Assembly (NCBI GenBank): GCA_001970955.1
Contig: MPUH01000165.1
Location: 1 to 64,000 of the forward strand
Source: Stentor coeruleus
Lineage: Eukaryota; Ciliophora; Heterotrichea; Heterotrichida; Stentoridae
Direction of reading: 5' to 3'
DNA length: 64,000 nt
In this document: positions 42,101 to 50,796 of the stretch, piece by piece
Layout of the letters: each line of letters begins with the position of its first letter
Position numbering within the stretch: the first letter of the stretch is position 1
The notes under the pieces: model-generated
Told to the model about the DNA's origin: nothing
Seen by the model: only the letters and a program-made list of their open reading frames with translations
Database searches by the model: none
Made by a program: the position numbers and the translations under genes

Positions 42101-43983
42101 CGTGATGCAACATAAGTATACGGTACACCAGCTGCTTTAGAATATAAAAAATCATGTAAATAAGCTTTACCAACAACATCAATTAACAAAATCGCATGTT
42201 TTATACTCAATCTAGGATACTGAGCAATAATCGAAATAAACTCATAATCAAAAACCTCTAAATCCACTTCAGAAACTTGTAACCTCTTAATAAATGGTTC
42301 AATCAAAATACCAATCGGGATTCCTGAATTCATCTTAAAAAGTAAAACGAAATTCGTTATAATAAACTCTCTCATATCAGAACTTGAATAATTCTCAACA
42401 AGTAAAAAAGTTAAAGTCCTATAAACAATCGGGGCAAACGAGTTACTTTTTTCTGAAAAGAACTCTAATAAATAAAACATATTACTTATTGCCATAGTTT
42501 TTATAATCAAATTCTCATCACGACAAGATCTATTTATAAGCCCTAAAACACTGTTAATAAGACTTTCGTTTTCCCCAATGTAATTGAAAAAATATTTTAT
42601 GCATCTGACTAGAAAATTAAGCCCCAAAGCACGTAAGTCATTAGGTTTTCCGATTTCAGTTTCTTTTATCCCTAAATCAATCCAATAAGTTATTACCCCA
42701 GATTCGGTAAGTTCTTCAGATGCAGTTTNAGTTTCTTTTATCCCTAAATCAATCCAATAAGTTATTACCCCAGATTCGGTAAGTTCTTCAGATGCAGTTT
42801 TACTTTCTGATATGAATTGAAGGAATTCATCAATAAGGTCGATATACTCTTTTGGTTCGATTACAGTATTTCTAAGATGTTGAGTAAAAAGTTCAAAGTA
42901 GTTGTTTTGGCCGATATGAAGTAANTTACTTTCTGATATGAATTGAAGGAATTCATCAATAAGGTCGATATACTCTTTTGGTTCGATTATAGTATTTCTA
43001 AGATGTTGAGTAAAAAGTTCAAAGTAGTTGTTTTGGCCGATATGAAGTAGCATTTCTAAAAGGTTGTGGTAAATAGAAAAACCTAAGCGTTTTTTAGAGA
43101 CAATACATAAATCGAGGATTGATTCTTTTGTAAACCATTCCCAAAGATCATTTGAAAGGTATTTATCAGCTAAATCTAAAGATAGTTTTGTAATAACGGT
43201 GAAAGTTAACTCAACAACTTCTTGATCTTTGCTTAGGATTCCTGGTTTTAAAGCGTTCATAACAGAATTTAGGGAACCATCTGAGAGTTCTGCATGAATA
43301 AGTTCAGTGAGCTTGTTTGTATATGAGTAAATTTCATTAAGCCACATTCTAACTGGGTCAAAATCCCCTTTAAGCCCTTTAGCGATTATATGTGCTAGAA
43401 ATTTATACCCTTGGGCAAGAAGTCCAGCTCCTTGTTTTGGTTTTAATGAAAAATTGTGACAGAAAGATAAAAGTAAGAACTCAAGGCACGATTCTGCATC
43501 AAGTAAAGATTTCTGATCATCAATGTTTTCTATTATCAATCCTTCTTCTGGAGCTTGTGTGGGTTTATATCCTCTTTTTGATGTACTCTGAGGAGATTTA
43601 AATCCTTCTGCAGTATAAAGCTGAATCATTACTTCTATAAGCATTTCTCTATCCCCACCTATTATAAGGCTTTTTGTATCTGGGTCTAAATTTATATTGA
43701 ATAATTGTAATGCTTGGGATAAAACATTCCAATTGTAAAGTTTCGCTGCAGGGGTTATTGCGTTTTTTAATGTATTGATTTCTGGCATGGGTGTTGAGAG
43801 TCTTTCAAGCTTGTTCTATATAGCAGTTACTTTAACTTGATTTAATCTTTTTATGAGTTTTGTAAAAGCATAGCCTGACTCAAAAGATTGTAAAATTTCC
43901 GCAGGGATTTCGCTGCCGGATGATGGGAGTTGAAACAAACCTGTTGATTTGAGCCAGATATAAAGATTTTCTGGGACTTCCAT
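39190..43983 (-). CDS. giant CH-like / armadillo-like / coiled-coil protein
   Basis: From ATG 43983 (MEVPENLYIWLKSTGLF) the first exon plus the start of exon 2 form a calponin-homology-like fold (SFESGYAFTKLIKRLNQVK...YNWNVLSQALQLFNINLDPD). A 15-nt intron at 43816-43830 (GTAACTGCTATATAG) removes the stop between them. A long alpha-helical, armadillo/HEAT-like region follows (to about residue 700). Then come a K/E-rich stretch, an intermediate domain (MVVKYSKVFKVFFNKYSGTG) and a very charged coiled coil (REREEKARMIQEWNKKKDEE). The acidic tail ends GGLFD at TGA 39190, with TAA three codons later. Two assembly joints (N at 42729 and 42925) duplicate 60-120 bp. A ciliary or cortical microtubule role is likely by architecture, unproven. 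Confidence 0.75.
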
Positions 43984-44088
43984 ATTTTTATATGTAATTA
44001 TGAGTTTTTTGAGTTAAGATAAATTGTGGAAATCGATATATTTTAATTGTATTCATATCTTTTATTATACAAAACTGTTCTGATATAG

Positions 44089-44835
44089 TTAATTTATTGA
44101 TAAATTTCTAAGTCTTTTCAAATTATCTTTCAAACTTTTCTTTATCTCAACCGTCCTCGACAATTCTTGAATAATCGAAGCCTCAGTTACTTCCAATTCC
44201 GAAATATGATCCATAGCTTCGGACTCTTCTCTTTTTTCCTCATTTATCGACTTATAATATCTTTCTTTAACTTTTTCTTTATATTCTCTTTGATTCAAAC
44301 ATCGATCCCTTAAAGATTTCACATAACCAGATTTTATTTCCTTACATTTATCTATACGAGTTTTCCATTCTTTATCTTTACCAGATGTATGATCATTTTT
44401 CCATTTAGTAGTTTGTTCCCTTTTTTCTTGAACTAAATATTGTTTTTTTTTTAGTATACAATCAGTTAAATCTTTTATGTTTTTCTTATTTTCTTCTCTA
44501 GATTGTCTGATTTGATACTTTTTATGCTCAAGATTTTCTATTTGGTCTGATAAAGATTTTCGTCGTTGTTCAAGTGATTTTGTTTTGAAGTTTATGTTAG
44601 CTTCTTCCTTTTGGATTTCTCTTTGGAGGTTTTGTATTTCTTTATCTGCGAGGCTTTTGATTTTGTTCAACTGATTTACCCTGTTTGATACGATTTGTAA
44701 TTGGTATTTAGCTTGCTTTTTATCGAATGTGGCTTGGAGTTTTTCATTTTTGGTAGACTTTGGAGTGTTGGATGGTAAGGAAGTACTTAAGCTATTTGGT
44801 TCGTTCCAGCTGAACCTGGTAGCGAATTTATCCAT
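44089..44835 (-). CDS. coiled-coil protein
   Basis: 248 residues; stop TAA. A short N-terminus (MDKFATRFSWNEPNSL) precedes an almost continuous charged coiled coil (QLQIVSNRVNQLNKIKSLAD, EQRRKSLSDQIENLEHKKYQ, EVTEASIIQELSRTVEIKKS). No globular domain or membrane segment. It lies just upstream of the giant CH-domain gene on the same strand. Function not recognised; a filament or centrosomal component is plausible. Confidence 0.7.
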   Translation of the reverse strand: MDKFATRFSWNEPNSLSTSLPSNTPKSTKNEKLQATFDKKQAKYQLQIVSNRVNQLNKIKSLADKEIQNLQREIQKEEANINFKTKSLEQRRKSLSDQIENLEHKKYQIRQSREENKKNIKDLTDCILKKKQYLVQEKREQTTKWKNDHTSGKDKEWKTRIDKCKEIKSGYVKSLRDRCLNQREYKEKVKERYYKSINEEKREESEAMDHISELEVTEASIIQELSRTVEIKKSLKDNLKRLRNLSIN

Positions 44836-45611
44836 GGTTAAGGGAATATATAATGGGATTATTTGTTGTTATATGATTTATAGTTATAATTAAGGTGGTG
44901 TATGAGATAATATGAAGGGTAAGATAATTGTTTTAAAGGTAATTGATTTGGTGTTTAGGGTTAATAGAATTAGCTTTAGTTGTTTTTTAATTGTATTTAA
45001 GGTGAGAAATTAGATAGTGTTGGAGATTTAATTGTAATAAAGTAGTTTGGGTGTATTCAGGTTAGTTTAATTGTATTTAGAGTTAGATTTTATATGATAT
45101 AGAATACTATGATTATACTATAAAAGTTATAAGTTGGATATATTTAGGATTACACTAATTAGGTTTAAGATGATATATTTAATATTCTTAATATTACCCT
45201 AATTATACTTAGAGTAATTTATCGGATATATTCAGAGAGGATTTAAATTACACACAAAGTTGTTATCTTTATTACTTAAAATATTTTACTTATACTTATA
45301 CCAACAACTTAATGTGTTAGAATAATAAAAGAAATATTATTATTCTCAATACTAAACCTATCTAGTCTTAATCAAAATATAACAAAATCTAATTTATAAA
45401 ATAAATATTTCCTACCTCAAACAAAGCATTTATCTTATCATTTATAACACCAAATACAAAACTCAAAATAACCTCCAATAAAAAACTAAATAATAATAAT
45501 AATCTAAATTTCTAAAGCGAATACCTATTAATTATCATAATCAAACATCATAGCATTCTTCATAATTGTTCTCATCAATTGCGGTTTTGCTTTTGCAAGT
45601 CTAAATATCCC
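44836..45611. other. intergenic with composition switch
   Basis: 44836-45250 is G/T-rich on the + strand with loosely repeated GTATTTAGAGTT/GATATATTTAGG-like words; 45300-45611 is C/A-rich. This fits the 5' flank of one minus-strand gene and the 3' flank of the other. No gene seen. Confidence 0.6.
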
Positions 45612-46679
45612 TTACGCTAAAACATTGACCATGAAAAGTGGACTAGCTCTAAAATGCCCATTCTGTAACACTTCTAAGCCAAGATCCACCAAATTTTTAT
45701 GTTTTTTATGTAAATGTTCACGTAAACTACTATCAGAATTAAACTTAGAACCTTTACAAGCAGGACATAAAAACCTATATTTTTTAAAAGATGACTGATA
45801 TCTTGGTTTAAGTTCTTTAGTAACAATTTCAACTAAATCTTCTATAGGTTTACTCATCATTTCATCTAAATAACTCTTACTTATAAACTCTTGATTTATC
45901 CCAAGTTCCGATAACGAAAGTCCTTTATCATTAAGTTTCATTTCTGATTGTATAGATTCTTCTTCTGAATGATCATTTATATCTTTAACCTGATCAAAAC
46001 AGCTTTCTGGGTTATTTTCAATCATTTGTCTAATTTTCCCATCACTACTCAAAAGTTTAGATAAATGCGTTATTTTGTTTGATGGTTTATTTAAAGCATC
46101 TTTCGCAAATTGGGTTTCAATTTTCAACACCCCAGAGTCTTTTGGTTTATCAAAACCCCCAGTAAAATCTTCAGCTTTATCCCATTGGGTGTTTTTTCCT
46201 GGAGCATTTTGTTTTTCTTTATAAAGTGAAACAGGTTTATTTGTTGTTATGATAATATTCCCAGTTTGCCCTTCTTTTGCATTTACTGATATGTTTGTTA
46301 TGTCCCCGAATTTCATTTCGATTCTGCGTTTTTTTTGTTTATCTTCATTATTGCTATTATCAGTGTATTCCCATATGAACTGTTTTTTTTGGAAGTAAAT
46401 TTTAGCGATAAGAGCTGAATTGGAGTCAACAAGAAAGTTCCCAGGCGTACCTGGAGTTGTTATACGGAGGATATCAGCGTTGATTTCACTTGGGAGAACT
46501 TTGTTTTCGCTGTAGCCTGAACGAGTATTAGCATTACCGAATTGATCTTCTTCTTGAGTTAATAATGATGGGGTTTGTATAGGAGCGTTTGCTAAGCTCA
46601 TACTTGAAGCTGTTTGCAGTAATTTTGGCCTTTCAATGATAGGCGGGTTATGTCTTACTATCCCTCCAAATCCTAGCAT
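45612..46679 (-). CDS. TRFL8-like domain protein with C-terminal zinc finger
   Basis: 355 residues; stop TAA. Residues about 70-190 (ADILRITTPGTPGNFLVDSN, ALIAKIYFQKKQFIWEY, RIEMKFGDITNISVNA, NTQWDKAEDFTGG) follow the pattern of an uncharacterised domain I recall from plant TRF-like 8 proteins (AKCYFAKKKLVWE..., IEIQWSDI..., KHTQW...DFTGG). The middle is acidic. The C-terminus has a single C2H2-like finger (CPACKGSKFNSDSSLREHLH...H). A nuclear role would fit a zinc finger, but the function is not known in any organism I can recall. The homology is from memory, so moderate confidence. Confidence 0.65.
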   Translation of the reverse strand: MLGFGGIVRHNPPIIERPKLLQTASSMSLANAPIQTPSLLTQEEDQFGNANTRSGYSENKVLPSEINADILRITTPGTPGNFLVDSNSALIAKIYFQKKQFIWEYTDNSNNEDKQKKRRIEMKFGDITNISVNAKEGQTGNIIITTNKPVSLYKEKQNAPGKNTQWDKAEDFTGGFDKPKDSGVLKIETQFAKDALNKPSNKITHLSKLLSSDGKIRQMIENNPESCFDQVKDINDHSEEESIQSEMKLNDKGLSLSELGINQEFISKSYLDEMMSKPIEDLVEIVTKELKPRYQSSFKKYRFLCPACKGSKFNSDSSLREHLHKKHKNLVDLGLEVLQNGHFRASPLFMVNVLA

Positions 46680-48151
46680 TTATATATTATAAAGAAAAAT
46701 GTATGAGGTATTATAATTTTTACTTAAAATATACCTCTGAAAAATATCTATAAATAAGAAAATAGTTACAGTTTTAGGTGGGGTTGCTTTGATATGAGNC
46801 TATAAATAAGAAAATAGTTACAGTTTTAGGTGGGGTTGCTTTGATATGAGGCAAGGAAAATAGTTTATTAATAATGTTTGGGTTTATGGGTTTTATGCTG
46901 ACTATGGGACTTGAATAAAAATTTCTCAGGGTTTTGTTTTTTTTTTCATTGTTTTTGTTGTATTTTTAGTTGTTTTTGTTATATTTTCATTGATTTTAGT
47001 GGGGTTGTTTCTTGTATAGCTAGACTAGGGGTTGTGCTTTTATCACTTAGTTTATCAAGTTTTTTTTCTCAATCATTTGCCCTTTTCTTTATATTTAAAG
47101 GGATTTTTTTTATTCTTGTTTATAGTTTTTTGAGCTTAATTTATATTACTCTGATTATTTTTTTTGATAATTTTAAGGTTTTGTTATCTGTAATATTAGA
47201 ACTTTTTACTTAAAAATATTTTTCTCTATTTGCCCCTTTTGTGTATCTAAGTTTATAGTAATTTCTTAAATAATATTATCTATCTTTATATAACATATAA
47301 AAAATTTATATAGTTTAAATAATGTATTAGAGGTTTATATAATAAATTTTTATTAAATGTTGTATTTTTATTTGGATGTTTAGTTTAAAAAAATGTTTGA
47401 CATTTTGTTAATTTTACTTGGGATATGCTAGTTGATTTAGAGTATTTAATAAGGTATTTTAATATATCTCTACAATTTTTAAATTAGATTTGGATTAATG
47501 TGTGATTATCAGTTGGAAAATTTTATATTTAGGATTGTCTTTGAGTAACTGGAATTTAGCTATGATAACTTTTCCTAGCATTTTGCTGATTATCTTCTTA
47601 GAATAAAAAACAATTTTTTTCATAGAGTTTCTTTATTTTCTAATTTAGTTTTCCTATTTATTATATAATATATAATTCTTACTCACTCTAATCGGTACTA
47701 ACTCAATTTCTAACTTAATCATCAAGCAAAATTCTTCTACTCGTTATTTAATGATATAATGTATGTGTAAATAAAATCATATCCTTTAATAAATAAAAAT
47801 CCTTACCCACAACATTAAGCACTAATTATCTATAAAAAAATCTACTTAAAACAAATAAAATGTACCTCATCCAATTACCAACTAAACCCATAGCCCAAAA
47901 TTTTTTATACAATTTTCTATCTAATCTCATTTTTATACAACTAAAAGCATATCAAATTTTAAATCATATTATCCATACAAACCTTACAGCTAAAAATCCT
48001 ATAAAACCCTTCAATATCTCATCCGAAAATCTAAATTTCCCACTTATCTTTTCCACATAAACATCAGAATTCCTCCAATATTCCTTTCACAATAAACCTC
48101 ATAAACTTTTTAATTTTATCAGTACTATTTCATCATAAAAATAAAATAATA
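46680..48151. other. 1.5-kb intergenic region
   Basis: Contains an assembly joint (N at 46799 inside a 50-bp duplication, CTATAAATAAGAAAATAG...). 46,860-47,600 is T/G-rich and 47,650-48,151 C/A-rich. A hydrophobic frame at 46911-47213 (+) is very Phe-rich and low-complexity; I do not call it. A short open stretch at 47860-48060 (+) is also left uncalled. Confidence 0.5.
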
Positions 48152-49522
48152 ATGACTAGCTATATAAGCTTTTCCTACTCCTCCAAACCTGAATCAAGCC
48201 AAACCCGCGGTCGAAGCAAAAAATCTCACATAATATCCTTCAAACACAACTCAAAACTAAAACACTTCACTCGTTTAACAACCACAGCTTCTTTTTTCCC
48301 TACAGCATCCCAAAGAGCATCAAGTTCCATAAGACACTCCTCAAAAAACTCATCAAAAATCCCTTTGCAAATCTCAAATTCCAAAGGCATTTACAACAAC
48401 TCAATCTTAACCTGTGAAATATCCCGAAAAAACTCACTTCCTGATAACCTAACTGACTTTCCTAACCTTTTCCCAATAACCTCAAAAGCTGCTTTATTAA
48501 AATACCCAAATCTTCTAACAGATTACGAGAAAGAAGAAATGAAATATTACAGTCTTATATATTTTTTGGCTCCATCATGTATCAAAGCTGGATCTTTATT
48601 TTTACTTGATGATGAAGATGGGAATTATAGAGCATTACAAGGAGATCATTTAGTTTTTAGATATGAAGTATTTCACACACTAGGTAAAGGAAGTTTTGCT
48701 ATGACTTATAAATGTTTTGATCATAAACATAAACAATTTGTTGCTGTTAAGATTATAAAGAATATTAAAAGACTTGAAAGCCAAAGTGAAATCGAAGTTA
48801 GACTACTTAAGAAAATCAAAATGCATAACTCTAAAAATGAGTATGGGATTGTAAACATTTTAGATAATTTCAAATTCCGTGGACATCCTTGTATAGTATT
48901 TGAACTACTAGATCTGAGTATACTTCAGCATCTTAAATTGAATAACCATAGAAGTTATCCAATAGAGGTAGTAAAATCTTATACAAGATGTTTATTGAAA
49001 TCATTATCTTTTCTTAAATCACATTCGATAATCCATAGTGATTTAAAACCTGCTAATATTTTACTTTCAAACAATCCAGCTGTGCCACTTAAAATTATTG
49101 ATTTTGGTACTTCGTGTAGTTCAAAAGAAATTGTGTATAAATATATACAAAGTCGGTATTATAGAGCACCTGAAGTAATGATGGGTTTAGATTATGATGA
49201 AGCTATTGATATGTGGTCTTTAGGATGTGTATTATATGAACTGGTTACAGGTTCGATACTTTTTAAAGGTGATACTGAAGCTGAAGTCTTAAGCCAGGTT
49301 TGTTTTATACGTGGTAAACCTCCATCTGAACTTAAAGCTCGAGCACAGAGAAATTTATCTTTTAATGGGGAAAAAAAGTCAACTTTTGAATATAAAATCC
49401 ATGACAAAAATTTAATAGACTTCTTGGAAAGTAATTTTTATATAGGATGTCTTAATTGGGATCCAAGGCTTAGACTTAAACCTGAAGATGGACTTTTACA
49501 TGCTTGGCTAAGGGAATTTTAA
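48152..49522 (+). CDS. DYRK-family dual-specificity kinase
   Basis: 456 residues; stop TAA. A Ser/Thr/Lys-rich N-terminus of about 130 residues is followed by a kinase domain: glycine loop LGKGSFAMTYKCFD, lysine in FVAVKIIKN, catalytic loop HSDLKPANILL (HSD for the usual HCD of DYRKs), DFGTSC, and the diagnostic activation loop YIQSRYYRAPEVMMG with the autophosphorylated tyrosine. The DH-like segment just before the kinase is consistent with DYRK, and there is no CLK LAMMER motif. Such kinases act in cell-cycle, stress or ciliary control; the specific role is unknown. Confidence 0.9.
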   Translation: MTSYISFSYSSKPESSQTRGRSKKSHIISFKHNSKLKHFTRLTTTASFFPTASQRASSSIRHSSKNSSKIPLQISNSKGIYNNSILTCEISRKNSLPDNLTDFPNLFPITSKAALLKYPNLLTDYEKEEMKYYSLIYFLAPSCIKAGSLFLLDDEDGNYRALQGDHLVFRYEVFHTLGKGSFAMTYKCFDHKHKQFVAVKIIKNIKRLESQSEIEVRLLKKIKMHNSKNEYGIVNILDNFKFRGHPCIVFELLDLSILQHLKLNNHRSYPIEVVKSYTRCLLKSLSFLKSHSIIHSDLKPANILLSNNPAVPLKIIDFGTSCSSKEIVYKYIQSRYYRAPEVMMGLDYDEAIDMWSLGCVLYELVTGSILFKGDTEAEVLSQVCFIRGKPPSELKARAQRNLSFNGEKKSTFEYKIHDKNLIDFLESNFYIGCLNWDPRLRLKPEDGLLHAWLREF

Positions 49523-49904
49523 TATAATAAATATGATAATAGCTCATAGACTTATAGGGAAACTTTTAATAGGAAGTAGAGAGGTATGGGCTAGAAAATA
49601 TTATTATAAAGATATTCTTGGGTATAATACTTGTTAGATATAGGAAAATTAGGCAAGGAACTGCTGAAGAAGTTAAAATTATTTGAAAAAAAAAATTTAT
49701 TGATAAGGAAAGATTTGCAAAAATAATCAGATAAGGGTTAAGGATTATTATGAGAATGAGGAAGATAAAGAGTCTTTACCTAGGAAAAAAATCTATAAAA
49801 GTGATGAAGAAAGTGATAGGATAAAGATTGGAATTGTGTGAAAGCGATTTCTCAGAAGAAGAACTAAGGAAAGAGATTGAAAAAATTAAAGCAAAAATAA
49901 CTGA
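49523..49904. other. possible remnant, no gene called
   Basis: Broken coding-like stretches occur on the + strand (for example NQIRVKDYYENEEDKESLPR followed by KKIYKSDEESDRIKIGIV), but they belong to no recognised family and are interrupted by stops. They may be part of the damaged importin region or of another lost gene. Confidence 0.35.
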
Positions 49905-50618
49905 GAAGGACCTAAAATTTTTAATATCCTAATTAATCAACATCTGGAATTTGATATAAAAGTTATAACTATTGACACTTTAAATGATATAAGTTCACAT
50001 TGCACTTTAGCTTTGATATCATTTTTACCTAGAGTTATAATGTTTGTAGATGATGCGTCGATATATAGTCTTGATTTGAATTTAGAAAAATCGAATGTGG
50101 ATTATGCCGAACATTTTTTGAATTTGAGGGATGGGATTATAAATTTTTATTTTGACTTACTCAGGGATTGATTAATTGTCAGAAAGGAGATTTAATTTTG
50201 ATGTATTTGCCGAAAATNCGAACATTTTTTGAATTTGAGGGATGGGATTATAAATTTTTATTTTGGACTTACTCAGGGATTGATTAATTGTCAGAAAGGA
50301 GATTTAATTTTGATGTATTTGCCGAAAATGATTGAATATGGGTTGGAGATATTAAAAGAAGAATATAGACCTACTTCGAATATGCATNTGATTGAATATG
50401 GGTTGGAGATATTAAAAGAAGAATATAGACCTACTTCGAATATGCATGTATCTTTTTTTGGGCTTATGGGTGAAGCAGCGAGCTATGAAGGGAATAAAGT
50501 ATCGCAGTATTTGAAAATAAACCCTGTATTTGAAGTTGTTAAGAAGCATATGAACTCATCTAACCCTAAGATAAAAGAAACTGCTTATTATGCAGATTCA
50601 GCTTTAAAAGAGATTTAG
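49905..50618 (+). pseudogene. importin-beta (KPNB1/Kap95) C-terminal fragment
   Basis: The frame from about 49,905 reads KIFNILINQHLEFDIKVITI, HCTLALISFLPRVIMF and EHFLNLRDGIINFYFGLTQG, and ends FFGLMGEAASYEGNKVS...YADSALKEI at TAA 50616-50618. This follows the last HEAT repeats of importin-beta ([36 protein letters not shown] and GLIGDLCTAFG in the animal protein). Only about 190 of roughly 870 residues remain, and upstream sequence does not continue the homology. Two assembly joints (N at 50218 and 50388) duplicate about 110 and 60 bp; one copy lacks a G. It is a 5'-truncated copy or an incompletely assembled gene. Confidence 0.65.
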
Positions 50619-50796
50619 GTTAATCATTAAAAATAACTGATGATAATTTATTACAACAATAGTATTTTTATATGTATTTCTAAATAAAATGCTTATAAAA
50701 CTACACCAAAACCTCACATTCTACAATAATTTCTCCTTAAAAAACATTATATAAATCACATATTTATATCTAAATAATTACTAACTCAAGAAAAGT

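Noticed and set aside
46911-47213. Phe-rich hydrophobic frame on the + strand
   Set aside because: Low-complexity T-rich DNA in the 5' flank of a minus-strand gene; no signal sequence pattern or homologue recognised.
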